This document shows, piece after piece, positions 11,036-22,020 of a stretch of DNA of 64,000 nucleotides; the first letter of the stretch is position 1; each line of letters opens with the position of its first letter. Below the pieces are notes generated by a model, which saw nothing but the letters and a program-made list of their open reading frames with translations, was not told the DNA's origin and searched no databases. The translations under genes were made by a program, and so were the position numbers. This DNA comes from Priapulus caudatus (taxonomy: Eukaryota > Priapulida > Priapulimorpha > Priapulimorphida > Priapulidae): the NCBI RefSeq assembly GCF_000485595.1, contig NW_014577387.1, forward strand, positions 95,957 to 159,956, written 5' to 3'.

Positions 11036-11277
11036 TATTTTTTAGGTGGGTTTACTAAGAAATTGTTGAGCCTGAATGCTAGCACAACAAACAATATATC
11101 AACAGCACATAAACTATATGGTTGATATGCTCTTTATTATATGTTTAGATATAATGCACATTTAAATCTGCCTAGTACTTAAATGTAATCTTGGTCTATC
11201 TGTTGCAATGTGTGACTGATCATTCAATGTCTCTCAATGCAGAATCATCGTTTATAATGTTACTGCCTAGTTCCTAC

Positions 11278-14200
11278 ATGGGTTCTAAGATTGATGAGTA
11301 TATGGAAGATGCATCAATGTTCCTGACAACCTACAAATGGATCTGTGACTTTCAGCTAACAAAATTCTTTACAGAGCAAGTATGGGAACGGATTCCTACT
11401 GAGGTATATGCACATGTTATAACACAAGGAAACCCAATAACGTTCCATCTTGTTCAAACAAGACAAAAAGTTTATGTTAGTGATGCTAAGTATATATCTG
11501 TTAAAATGTAATTGTGAGGTTTACTTGTCTTATGTTTCGATTGTACACGATTGGTCTCATTCTTGCAGTGGTACGGATGTCTAAAAACACTTAGTGTTGA
11601 TGATTTAAATGAGCTCCCATATGGTCACCAGATGGATTACTGGCCAGAAGATTTGAAGAAATTTATAACAAAGTCACAAGAACTCTCTCTCTGCAGGGAT
11701 CAGGTGCACATTTTAATAATGCCACAAAAATTTATATGGTAGTGATTGCTTATAGTTCACTTAAATTCGCATAATCATGAACCTCACATGAATGAATTTA
11801 TGTGTGCTTAAGCACGATTTTTAATATTTCTTTAAGGTTGACTGGCTGCAAAAAACAGACCTTGGCACAGAGGAAAAAAGAGGCATGACACCGAAGAAGG
11901 TCCACGAAGTAGAATGGATGTCATCCCTAGTGGCTGATGTTTGTCTCAAAACCCAATGTGATGTAGTCGTCGATATTGGTGCTGGGCTGGTAAAGATATA
12001 TTTGTATTCTATAAGATGTGCATGCATAACACAAAAATATAGGTCTCACTCCATCACATCAACTAAAGTAATTCATAACAGCAACTCTTCTTTTAATAAT
12101 TGGGGGTCGTATAACCATGCACTGACACCCAGTTTCGCAACTGCGCAACTGCCGTCAGCAATCAATGCTGTGCTTCGTGTGGCGTGTAAACATGCATCTT
12201 CACATTGTTACTGGCAGGGATATTTGAGTCGCGTCCTGAGCAGCATACATGGTCTCAGAGTGATATGCATCGAGTCGGACGGTTCAAGGACTCTTGGAGC
12301 TGAGCGGCGTGCAAACAGACATTCTCCCACGAGCAAGCCGCAGTGCATTACCCAACAACTAACATCTGACGACATCGGAGGAACTGTGAAACGACTGCGA
12401 ACAGTGTTGCAGGGTGCGCTTGGTTGCGATCGATACAGCAGGAACGATGCCAGACCATCTGGTGATGGTCACAGTGGCGCTGTCTGCATGATCGGGTTGC
12501 ATTGTTGTGGTGACCTCACACCAACAATGCTGAAGGTCTATGCAGAAATGCCAGAAATCCGTGCATTAGTGTGCGTTAGCTGTTGCTATCACAAAATGGT
12601 AGATGGCACTGTAATCTCACGAATGAACTTCCCCATGAGCACAGCAGCGAAGAGATTTCTCAGGCAGAATCAAGGAGAAGAACGCAATGTCGATCTCCCT
12701 CCATGTCTCTGTGATTCTAATGCAGACTATCAATGCTCTCAGGATAGATATCATACGGAGAGAAGCATTGATAATGTGGAAGGCAAACAGCAGAGTTATG
12801 TTCGAGGAACAATGAAATGCCAAGTGCTGTGCTCTCCTTCCAGCTCAAAGTGTGAACAGAAGTTTGTAAATGATAACGCTCAGTTAGGGAACAATTCAGA
12901 GAGCAGTGATTCAGCGTCGGATGTTTTTCCCATTGTTAACTCGTTCGCATTAAGACTTGCTGCTCAGGAGACACGGGTGAGGTGGAGAGCACAGACGGCA
13001 GATGACCACGAACTTCACACTAGAACAGTTGCCTACAGAGCCATCCTCGAACACCTGGCGAATAGCGAAGGTGAATAGGGACCATATATGAAACATAGAG
13101 ATCTATATAGTGTGTAGAAACTATAATAAATATGATAAGTATAGTAAATATAACTATATGTAAATATGGTGCAGCCTGTCATTGTAAGAACGTGCACAAT
13201 AAAATGATGAGCATTTATTAGATAATATACCTAAAATTATACTACTGTAAGCATAACTGTTATTTTTTTATTGATAATCTTGTTACTAGGAGTCATTGTA
13301 CAGACATGATTCACATGAAACAGCTTGTGGATATGTTTTTTGCATATCTTCACTTTATACTTCACAGATGGTGGGTTTAGGAAATTCCATAGGAAGGTGA
13401 CGTCAAAGTCATCATTTGAGTCATTTGAGAGCTATTTGGATGCAGCCATCCTGAGAACTACGCTGGATGCTTGTGGTGGGCATTCCCATGTCGCTCATGA
13501 AACTGTACCATCCCTTCTTTTCGCTATATTGGGTTTTCTCTCTCCTCTTCTCTCTAAATCTTCCTTCCCCCTCTCTCTCTCCTGTCCTCTCTCCTTCCCT
13601 TCCTCACTCCCTTACTCTCACCCTCCCTCTCTTTTCCTATGTGTTTCTCTCACATGTGCATGTATATGTATTTGCGTGCAACTGTGATTATGCTCTGTTC
13701 ATTTCTGTATATAGCAGATATATTTTCTGTTCGCACTCTTCCAGGTGAAAGTGATCAAAGCGTAAAAGGTCGTCTTCGAGAGCTTTACACAAGATTTCAG
13801 CCGTTATTTCCTTCTATTGAAATTATAACAGTAAGTATCTAATGCATAACCAAGTTTATATTGTCTTGAGGAAGGTGTGGCCAGTATACAATGAAATTTT
13901 TTGGATGAATCACTGTATATGTATCAGCGGCGTAGCCAGCCTTTCTAAGAGGGGGGATTCCTTCCAAGAGGGGGGATTCCAAACCAACCATATACTGATA
14001 AAACTGCATTAAAATTTTCGTTTCATGCTTTTATATACATACTGTATCAGATATGTGCTATTTGATACAAACCAGGGGGGATTCCGGAATGCATGGAATC
14101 ACCCCTGGCTACGCCCCTGTGTATGCACATATAATTCGTATTGTTCTCTTTATATTTTTATTGAGCAATGTGCATTATGATTCATATGTAAGTATACTAC

Positions 14201-14404
14201 GTAAATAATTAATTAAATAAACTATACATAATATATATTCAAATGCAGGCTCTACAAGTGTGTATGCAGTCAGTCCTGGAATCTGTTCTAACGATCGACA
14301 GATGCTGCTTTCTACAAGAGCGTCACCTAGTGGCAGAAATTGCTCCAATCTTCCTTGAGAATATATCACCAAGAAACTTGGCAATTATTTCAAGGAGGAA
14401 TTAG
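11278..14404 (+). CDS. METTL25: METTL25-type methyltransferase, 7 exons
   Basis: Exons 11278-11403, 11569-11703, 11837-11989, 12218-13070, 13368-13475 (or 13472), 13745-13830 and 14249-14404 join in frame to about 538 residues. Diagnostic blocks are LNELPYGHQMDYWPEDLKKF, EEKRGMTPKKVHEVE, the SAM-binding motif I VVVDIGAGLGYLSRVL formed across the third junction, CMIGLHCCGDLTPTML, CVSCCYHKM, and the C-terminal PIFLENISPRNLAIIS. These match the METTL25/METTL25B (RRNAD1) family, whose substrate is poorly defined. The fifth donor is uncertain by three bases. A good acceptor-like CTCTCAATGCAG lies at about 11231-11242, so an upstream 5' exon or leader may be spliced on. Intron 3 (11990-12217, 228 bases) contains no stop in frame. 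Confidence 0.88.
13925..14128. mobile_element. About 200-bp MITE with GGCGTAGCCAG termini, METTL25 intron 6
   Basis: The left end GCGGCGTAGCCAGCC is the inverse of the right end GGCTACGCCCCTG. GGGGGGATTCC is repeated inside. It lies between the sixth and seventh METTL25 exons. The termini resemble, but differ from, those of the element at 3787-4318. Confidence 0.6.
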
Positions 14405-14552
14405 ACTAGCCATAGGACTAGCTTATCGAAAAAAGTGAATTAACTGACTGCATATTTTGAATTAAAACATATTAAGAAACTTATTTTTATCACACATAAT
14501 CGAAATTTATTATAAAATTTGAGAATATATAAATTTTGTTACATACGCATGT

Positions 14553-14562
14553 GTGTACGCAC

Positions 14563-14624
<62 letters not shown>

Positions 14625-14815
14625 TTTGTATCCAAGAATGTAGCGGTTTCAGTAGTTTTATGTTACTTTTTTATGTTACTTTCACAATATTTTAAATTAA
14701 AATATACGATGTTCAAACATATTATATTCTTGTGAATTCTTATTAATGCGTGTGCGTGCGTGCGTGCGTACGTATGTATGTGGTACGTGCGTGCGCGTGT
14801 GCGTGTGTGTGAGAT
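14553..14815. repeat. CA and GTGC microsatellites downstream of METTL25
   Basis: A CACA tract (about 14553-14624) is followed 120 bases later by its strand-inverse GTGCGTGC/GTATGTAT tract (about 14745-14811). Together they could pair. No gene is seen between METTL25 and the tRNA. Confidence 0.85.
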
Positions 14816-15211
14816 AATAAAATCGGCATTTAGTCAGCATAAATAGCATAAATAGCATCAGTCAGTCAGTTTACTAATAATTTTTTTTACATACATTAAA
14901 CTTTTAACACAGTTAAAAACTGTGATCTGTATTAATAATTATAAATTACATTTTATTTATAAACAACCAGTGGATAAAGTTATAGTGAAGACTGAAGAGT
15001 ATAATGATATGGTTGGGAGAACAAGGTTACTTGTCCGGGTTACATTGGCGTACAAGGTAAACGTGCCGTGATGCGTGGTTTACCTATAGAAATATATAGA
15101 AGCTATATATTAATAATGATTATTATAAACTAGTATAAATATTGTTATTTATATGGTTTTACTGGTTATACAGATGCTTGAAATAAAATTAAGTAGAAAC
15201 CTGTCAAGAAG

Positions 15212-15215
15212 AAAA
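15212..15215 (-). terminator. RNA polymerase III T-run after tRNA-Arg
   Basis: Four T residues on the tRNA sense strand, 10 bases beyond the mature 3' end. This is the minimal metazoan Pol III stop signal. Confidence 0.75.
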
Positions 15216-15225
15216 GTTCAAATAT

Positions 15226-15298
15226 CGAGCCAGCCAGGATTCGAACCTGGAATCTTCTGATCCGTAGTCAGACGCGTTATCCGTTGCGCCACTGGCCC
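15226..15298 (-). tRNA. tRNA-Arg, anticodon ACG
   Basis: Read on the minus strand the 73 bases fold as a full cloverleaf: acceptor GGGCCAG pairing with CTGGCTC plus a G discriminator, an anticodon stem TCTGA/TCAGA around loop CTACGGA (anticodon ACG, decoding CGU), and a T arm with GGTTCGAATCC. The internal A and B boxes are intact. There is no intron and no encoded CCA, as usual in eukaryotes. TTTT at 15215-15212 on the same strand is a good RNA polymerase III terminator. The gene points away from MSMO1, 471 bases from its ATG. Confidence 0.97.
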
Positions 15299-15769
15299 TT
15301 GATGATGAAAGTTTAACCAGTCAGCCTGTATATCACGTGCCCACAGCTCCAAGGGGGCTTATGTATGCTCTACATGTTTTGTTGCCATACCTTCGTGAAT
15401 TAGTGTAATTACTAGACGACTATATATATCTCGTTAAGCTGGGTTTTATGAAGTATTATATCTTAAATGATAGAATAGAGGAGGTTTATACACATAGCCT
15501 AGGACATCATCAGGACGTGCGTGACATGTGGATCTGACACTGACTTGAAAACCCCAACGGGTCCCAGACACACAGTGTCAGTGGTCCCAGACTCCCAGCC
15601 GGTTAATCAGCTGATCGTTCACGTTTTGTTTACGAGCCGTTTGTTTGGTACCGATGTCATTCATAGGTGTGTCATTCGAGCGTGTTATGTGCGTTTTACA
15701 ACACGTACTCCGGTTCAGCGCTGACACGGTCATCAATCATACAGATCTAACCATATCATATAGCCAACA

Positions 15770-18700
15770 ATGAACGGAACGGCCGACTTGGTCAAGTCAA
15801 TCGAAACGTTGACTTCATTTTTACCAAACAATCCCCTTGGTACACCATTGGAATCGAACTGGCGATACATGACAGCTACTTATACGGAATGGGAGATTGC
15901 AACTTACGGATCTATTTTCGTTCACGAAGTACGTATTTCTATATAAGTACAATATATGTATATGTATCAGGAGTAGATAATAGGGAATCTACTCCTGATA
16001 TGTATACATGTATATTGTTAAATTTTACTAATACTATATATACTACTACTACTAGTACTAGCTATAAATATACATGCACTTCTCACTATCAGTTTTGTAT
16101 AAAATGAGTCGATATATAGTCATATATTATTTATTAATTGATTGATTATTTCTTGCAGGTTATATACTTTATGTTCTGTCTACCAAGTTTCCTCTTCCAA
16201 TTTATTCCGTCCATGAAGCGGTTCAAGATCCAGCAGGTATATATATATATATCAGGAGCTAATATAATGACAAATTTGTCGTTATATTAGCTCCTGATAT
16301 ATATGCATATATAATCAGGAGTCAATATTAATTAACAATTTTTGTTGGTGCATTTTTATACCCTCAATCGTGATAGGATGGCTTTACCTCGATCCTTATA
16401 GTTATATATTTAGCCACACACGCACTTCTCTCCCTCCCTCCCTCCCGCTCTCTCCCCTAACTCCCTCTCATCCCCCGCCCCATGCATTTCCTTTCCCTCT
16501 TCACTCCGTCAAGGTTTCCCTCTCCATCTCTGTCTCTCACCTCACTTTAAAATTTTCCTGCTCTACTCTTCAGTTTTTCTGTATTCTCGGTGTTTATCTC
16601 CTGCATGTAACTATATCGCTGCCACTGCCAGGGTCTATATGTCTCCCTGGGTACTGCCGGAACGTACCCTGGTACTATCTAATATGCCGGACCGTACCTC
16701 GCGCCTACTCCACTAACGAGTCTAGGGAGTCGCCTATGCCTACTCCTAACCCTAACCATATCAGATAGTTACCAGGGTACGTTCCGGTATACCGGACCGT
16801 ACCCAGGGTACGTTCCGGCAGTACCCAGGGAGACATAGACCCTATCAGCGTAACTATCCAGGGGCGGATCCAGAGGGTTTGGGTGACCAGTTTCCATAGT
16901 TCTAGTCACAGCTAGGGGGGTCCGGGGGCATGCCGCCCCGGGAATTTTTAAAAAATTAGGCTATATTTGGTGCATTCTGGTGAATTTTGAGGGTCAATTC
17001 TGAAGATACCCAGCCTGTGACCGGTTTCTGGAAACCGGTGCAAACCGGCCTAAATCCGCGCCTGCTATCCTTGTCTAATCTCGTGAATCATGATCGGATG
17101 ATCTCGTGTCACATGTGCAAGGTCCATCTAATTATAGGCATTATTATTATATCAAATCAGTTCGGCATCGCCACCTATATATCGCCTTAGCACAGTTGCG
17201 CCCGCAGATAGAAGCACTGGAAGCACAGTGCTTCCAGTAAATTTTGGGTTAAAAAATTTTGTTCCTAAATCTCTCTCGCAAGACTCACCAGATTGCATCT
17301 CCAGACATCTACCATTCAAAAATTTTCAGGGGTGGCATGCCCCCAGACCCCCCTAGCATGCAGCGCGCCTACGGCGCTTGCTTTTTATTATCACTGAGGA
17401 TTTTATTCTTCTGTGCTTCTACTTTCTTAAGACCTGTGGGCGCCAGTGCCTTAGCATACACATATATAGCCATATATTTACATTGATTCGGCTAATCAGT
17501 CAAGCCCTGGCCTGCTGCTCCTCTAAGCAAAGAAATTCGTTTATTAGGGATGCCTATATATAGATATGACGATCGAGAGACAAACTGGAACATGGAAGCT
17601 CGATCGAGGGATGCTTACTATAATATATCCTATAGCCCTTGATATCCACAAAATAATCCAAGGTCTTTATATATATGTTTTTTTCTTCTGAATTATGATC
17701 TCCAATCTTTTATGTGGGGATAATAATGGTCTTTAAACTAACTAAGAGTTTGCCTTTATAGGATAAGCCAGAAGAAAGACAGTGGGGATGTGTGAAACTG
17801 CTTCTATTCAGTCATTTCTGCATACAGGTGAAATTCGATCTTAACAAAATCATAATACAGTGAGAGGAAAATGCACTTAAAACTTAATATTATCAAGATT
17901 TTGTAAGTCATCACAATCAATGATAGGTTTGCTAAAATATTGCTGAACATTTTATATAGGCACCAATGATTCTCGGAACGTACTATTTCACGCAAGTGTT
18001 TGGAATAAAGTACGACTACGACTCGATACCCAGATGGTAAGTCGAAAGTCGTGCCCGTGAACATCACAAAATAACCCACAATTAATCGATACGTTAACCT
18101 GCATAAATATAACCTCATGTCATGTGTGGAAAATCTGACACAAAAGAGGATTTTGTTTGACAGTTACTGTGACTGTGGCTTGTGTGCTGCTGACTATAGT
18201 GTGATTTGTTGCTCAGGTATGTACTGGCGGCACAAGTGATAGGATGTGCTATCATTGAGGATACCTGGCACTACTTTCTTCACCGATTGCTTCACCATAA
18301 GCGTCTTTACAAACATGTACACAAAGTGCACCATTCGTATACGGTGTGTTTTAATATATGTCAGCCTTTTTGTTATGCGGCATGCGTGTGCTGCAACTAG
18401 TATATAATTATTGTAATCGAACTTGGACCAAGTTTTGAATAACTTGAGAACAAAATGTTAACCATATCTAAATATATGGTATCAGGACAAATACCCCCCG
18501 GACAATTACCCCTCGGACATTTACCCCCCACCCGCGTCCACGCATCAAAGGACGGAACGTGAGCACGACGACGTTTCTAATGGCGGAGGCTGTTAAAAGC
18601 ATAGAAATATATGGTATCAGGACAATCACCCCCCGGACAATTACCCCCAGACAATCACCCCCCGGACAATTACCCCCAGACAATCACCCCCCGAACATTT

Positions 18701-20360
18701 TAACCGCCGCCCCCCAGACATTTAGAGGAGGAGTTAGGGAAGACGGAGAAGGTAGTGGAGGAGGAGGAATAGGAGGGGGAGAGGAGGAGGTAGAGGAGGT
18801 AGAGGAGGTGCAGGTGGTGGTTGAGGGAGGAGAAAGAGGAGGAGGGGAGAATGTGTGGAGGAGATGAGAGGAGGAGGTAGAGGTCCTCCTCTACCGTCCT
18901 CCCTGTCTCCTTCTCCTCTCCTCCTCCTCCTCCACCTTCTCCCCTCCACGCACCTCCGCACCTTCTCCCCTCCTCCTCTACCTCCTCCTCCTCCTCCCTT
19001 TCCTCCTCGCACATTCTTTCCCCCTCCTCCACCACTCCCCCTCCTCTTCTCCTCCTCCACCTTCTCCCGCTCGCCTCCACCACCTTTTTCCCTCCTCTCC
19101 ACGCTCCTCATCTCCTCCACCATTCTCCCCCCTCCTCGCTCCCCCTCCTCTCCTTCTCTCCACCACCTTCTCCCCCTCTACCTCCTTCTCCTGGCCTCTC
19201 CTCAGCCTCCTCTCCTCCTCCACTCCTCTCTCCTCCTCTGCTATACTCCCCTCCCCACCCTTCTTCCCCCCTCCTGCCACGCACCATCTTCGCGTCCTCC
19301 CTGTATCACTGTTTAACAATGAATAATAAACACCAAGTGAGTAATTATCCAGGGGGTAAATGTCAGGGGGGGGGTAAATGTCCGGGGGATAATTGTCCGG
19401 GGGGTGAATGGCATGGGGGGTAATTGTCCGGGGGTAATTGTCCAGGGGTAATTGTCCAGGGGGTGATTGTCCGGGGGGTATTTGTCCTAGAACCAAATAT
19501 ATATGCCTAATAACAACCTGCTTGCAAGTCTACTGTCACAATCAAAGTTATTGTACATATACCCTGAATTATTTTTATTCCAGGCACCATTCGGTCTTGT
19601 GGCTGAATATGCTCACCCTATAGAAACTGTAGGTAGGTCATAGAAACGGTTCAAAGAAACAGTCCTTTGCGACATAATTATTTGTGTGAGCCAACTTCTC
19701 GATGACACAGAAACACGGTTAATGCGTAGTAGTAAGTGACATGTGCAGCATGCGTCATTCGGATGTGTCTATTGCGCAGTTCTAGGAATGGGGTTCTTCA
19801 TTGGCATTGTGACCTTCTGCAACCACATGGTGATGATGTGGGTGTGGGTCGCTGTGAGACTGCTTGAAACCATTGACGTACACACGGGGTATGACATTCC
19901 TTGGCTGAATCCAATGCACCTTATCCCGGGTTATGCCGGTGAGTACCAAGCCGTGAGCATTCGTCACAATGTGTCTGTACAAGCATTAATGATAGCACGT
20001 CTTTTTACATGGAATCTGCCGGAACTTGTTATCGCCAGTGAAAATTTCCTGTATGTGGAGGGGGAAAGGGAGAGAAACAGAGAGAGAAGGGGGAAGGGAA
20101 AGAGACAGAAAGAGAGAGGGGGAGGGAGAGAAAGAAAGAGAGGGGGAGAGAGAGAGAGGGGAAAAAGAGATACAGAGACAGGAGGAGCAAGATAGATAGA
20201 GCTTCATACAGATTTATTTCCAGGTTCACGTGCTCACGACTTTCACCACCAGAACTTTGTTGGCAACTACTCGTCTACGTTTGTGTATTGGGACAAGCTA
20301 TTTGGCACAGACAAGCAGTACAAAGATTACTATGCCCAGCTGAAAAACAAGCAGCAGTAA
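15770..20360 (+). CDS. MSMO1: C4-methylsterol oxidase (MSMO1/SC4MOL), 8 exons
   Basis: Exons 15770-15928, 16159-16236, 17762-17827, 17960-18036, 18217-18343, 19584-19632, 19780-19938 and 20224-20360 join perfectly to 283 residues. The enzyme is an ER-membrane di-iron oxidase that removes the C4 methyl groups of sterol precursors. The three histidine boxes of the fatty acid hydroxylase superfamily are present: HYFLH (145-149), HKVHH (162-166) and HDFHH (243-247). GYDIPWLNP and the C-terminal Lys-rich tail (KNKQQ, a possible ER-retention signal) also fit. The gene implies that this animal makes or modifies sterols. Introns 1, 2, 5 and 7 are loaded with palindromes, an inverted-repeat element, a foldback element and a purine tract, while coding parts are intact. 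A damaged inverse copy of exons 7-8 lies at 33.6-34.2 kb. Confidence 0.97.
15965..16000. repeat. Hairpin in MSMO1 intron 1 (TCAGGAG family)
   Basis: Arms TATCAGGAGTAGAT and ATCTACTCCTGATA are perfect inverses separated by 8 bases, 36 bases downstream of the exon 1 donor. The core is shared with the palindromes at 5197 and 16249. Confidence 0.85.
16249..16300. repeat. 52-bp palindrome at the MSMO1 exon 2 donor
   Basis: Arms of 26 bases with one mismatch, beginning ATATCAGGAGCTAATATAA and centred on CAAATTTG. An AT dinucleotide run joins it directly to the GT donor of exon 2 (16237), so the pre-mRNA would carry a strong hairpin 12 bases past the exon. A half copy, TCAGGAGTCAATATT, follows at about 16315. 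Confidence 0.85.
16630..16843. mobile_element. 214-bp inverted-repeat element (GGGTCTATGTCTCCC family), copy 2
   Basis: Same termini and subterminal CCGGAACGTACCC motifs as 7565-8152, but with most of the interior deleted. It lies in MSMO1 intron 2. Confidence 0.8.
16857..17380. mobile_element. MITE-like fragments in MSMO1 intron 2
   Basis: A first segment opens with CCAGGGGCGGATCCAGAGGG and closes near 17068 with the inverse-like CTAAATCCGCGCCTG. A second, at about 17195-17385, has GCATGCCCCCAGACCCCCCTA, wording shared with the interior of the 30.5 kb element (near 31918). Neither encodes protein. Confidence 0.45.
18471..19503. mobile_element. About 1-kb foldback element in MSMO1 intron 5
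   Basis: The left arm starts ATATATGGTATCAGGACAAA and the right arm ends with the inverse GTATTTGTCCTAGAACC. Both arms consist of tandem 14-16 base units of the type CCCCGGACAATTAC, direct on the left (18483-18715) and inverted on the right (19350-19490). The centre is a giant purine (18721-18888) to pyrimidine (18889-19300) inverted tract built of GAGGAGG/CCTCCTC. The tandem-unit arms recall foldback-type elements. It sits wholly inside an intron. A fragment in inverse orientation recurs at 34565-35240. Confidence 0.7.
20058..20192. repeat. Purine tract in MSMO1 intron 7
   Basis: About 135 bases of GGGAGAGA/AAAGAGAG on the sense strand, between the exon 7 donor and exon 8 acceptor. The inverse copy is at about 33815-33945. 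Confidence 0.85.
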
Positions 20361-21150
20361 CCAACCACTGCAAGAACTGGGGAATCACATCCTGGTGTTA
20401 TTCCTTAGCTTCCAGAATTCACTTGTGTTGTTTAGTTTTTTTCAAGTAATTTCTCTCTAGCACACGTTAGCTTACTGAATGAGCTAAAGACTCGGAAAAT
20501 TATTATAAAGTCATCAAAATTATATCAATATTTCCCTGTAGACACAATGTTAAGTACGATTATGTTGCTGTTATGAATGTATGAATTCATATTCGTAGGT
20601 ACACCATTATTTACATTATATAATCAAAGTTATTTGTCTTATTTATCATCAAATAACTTTATCTTATTTTTGGAGTTCAATGCTGAAGTAATTGCACTTG
20701 GAGGAATATTTATGAGAATATTTGTAGTATATTTCATGTCATTTTATTATGCAGGTTATGGGTTTTGATGACGGTCATGATCGTCCGTCCGTGCGAGCGT
20801 CCGTCAACAGTTGGGCACAAATCTAAACGGCTCGACGTACGGATTCGAAAGTCGGGGACGCCTGGGGGGGCGGGGAAGTAACAAAACGAGTTGGGAGGTC
20901 CAAAGCCTGGGGGTCAAAAGCGTCAAAGGATCCAAGAGTGCTGTAAGAAAGAACGGGGAACCATGGCCCGTCCTGTACTGTAAGGTATAGGCAAGGAAAT
21001 GCAAGAAATTGCGGCAGCGGCAATCTAAACGCGTTCGGACTAGGCTCGCTGAATAAGCAACCGGCATGACCGTATGAAAAGCCATCACTCGTGCCAAATC
21101 GGAGTCACGAAGCTCAAGACGGTCAACACTGGGCTACAGGGCAGACGCTT
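20361..21150. other. MSMO1 3' flank passing into noisy repeat DNA
   Basis: To about 20760 this is AT-rich 3' flank. From about 20770 the wording (GATGACGGTCATGATCGTCC, CAACAGTTGGGCACAAATC) recurs inverted near 33050-33160. No exon is seen. Indel-type disagreement between copies starts here. Confidence 0.5.
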
Positions 21151-22020
21151 TATAACTAATTGCTGAGGGACATGGTCTGACGGAGGCGCTTTGAAAAAAC
21201 TATATTTTGTTTCACCAGCGGTGACCTAGGCATTTTTATGCTTGTATTATAGGACCATGAACATGTAATTAATCTGCTGACTAGCGAGAGAGCTAACCCG
21301 CTGACATCCGATAATCTTGAGGACCGCAAGAGGCGGTTATAACAATGGATTTGTTTACGTCGTCTAGAAAGAATTCTGAGCTGCCCGGGTGCCTAGTCAA
21401 GACTAACACCGGCCTGTCCCTCGTGATGATGACGGCTACAGATGGTCACAGTGAAATTTCAAAGCTAAGTTTGATTGTAGAAGGTTAATGCTCTTAAATC
21501 GTGATAATTCCATGGTCATTGCTGACTGTCAGGTGTTAGCACATGCTTAGCGGTAATCCGCCACTCCCAACCGTGGCCAACTGCCAGTGCATGTGTGGAA
21601 CTGGGTAAACTGTTAGTTTTTCGCCCTGCGTTAATCCTAGGTGACAGGTCAGCCTCTCTATTCAGCCTGTCCAAGGCTTGCATAGGTAAGATCGGAGATG
21701 CTTTACTATCTCTGTGTTTGTGACCAGAATAGTCTGTTGCTACTTTACGTATGATGGAACTTCCACCTTTAACATCGGAACACACCTTGACGTACGCGCC
21801 ATTCGGGCAAATATTTCATAACGATCCGCCACGAACATTCCTTGAGAAGGTCCTGGATTCCATGCCACCTGTGCTTCCAGCTGTTGGGCGGCGTGTATAG
21901 TGAACACCATTGCCGACCTAAACAGTGGTTACCCAGTTACCAATCGCCACACTCCACCTCCAGACGTCACCGCAGTACACACCTCTAGCATCGAGCGCTG
22001 TCGCTGGGGGCCGCGGCAAT
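21150..22020. repeat. Dispersed repeat, copy 2
   Basis: Collinear with 2880-3690 (ACATGGTCTGACGG, GTGACCTAGGCATTT, CAGTGCATGTGTGG, GAGCGCTGTCGCT blocks) with many small indels. Confidence 0.7.

Noticed and set aside
18700-19496. Frames of 100-170 codons rich in Glu/Gly/Arg or Pro/Leu/Ser
   Set aside because: Purine and pyrimidine tracts of the foldback element within MSMO1 intron 5.
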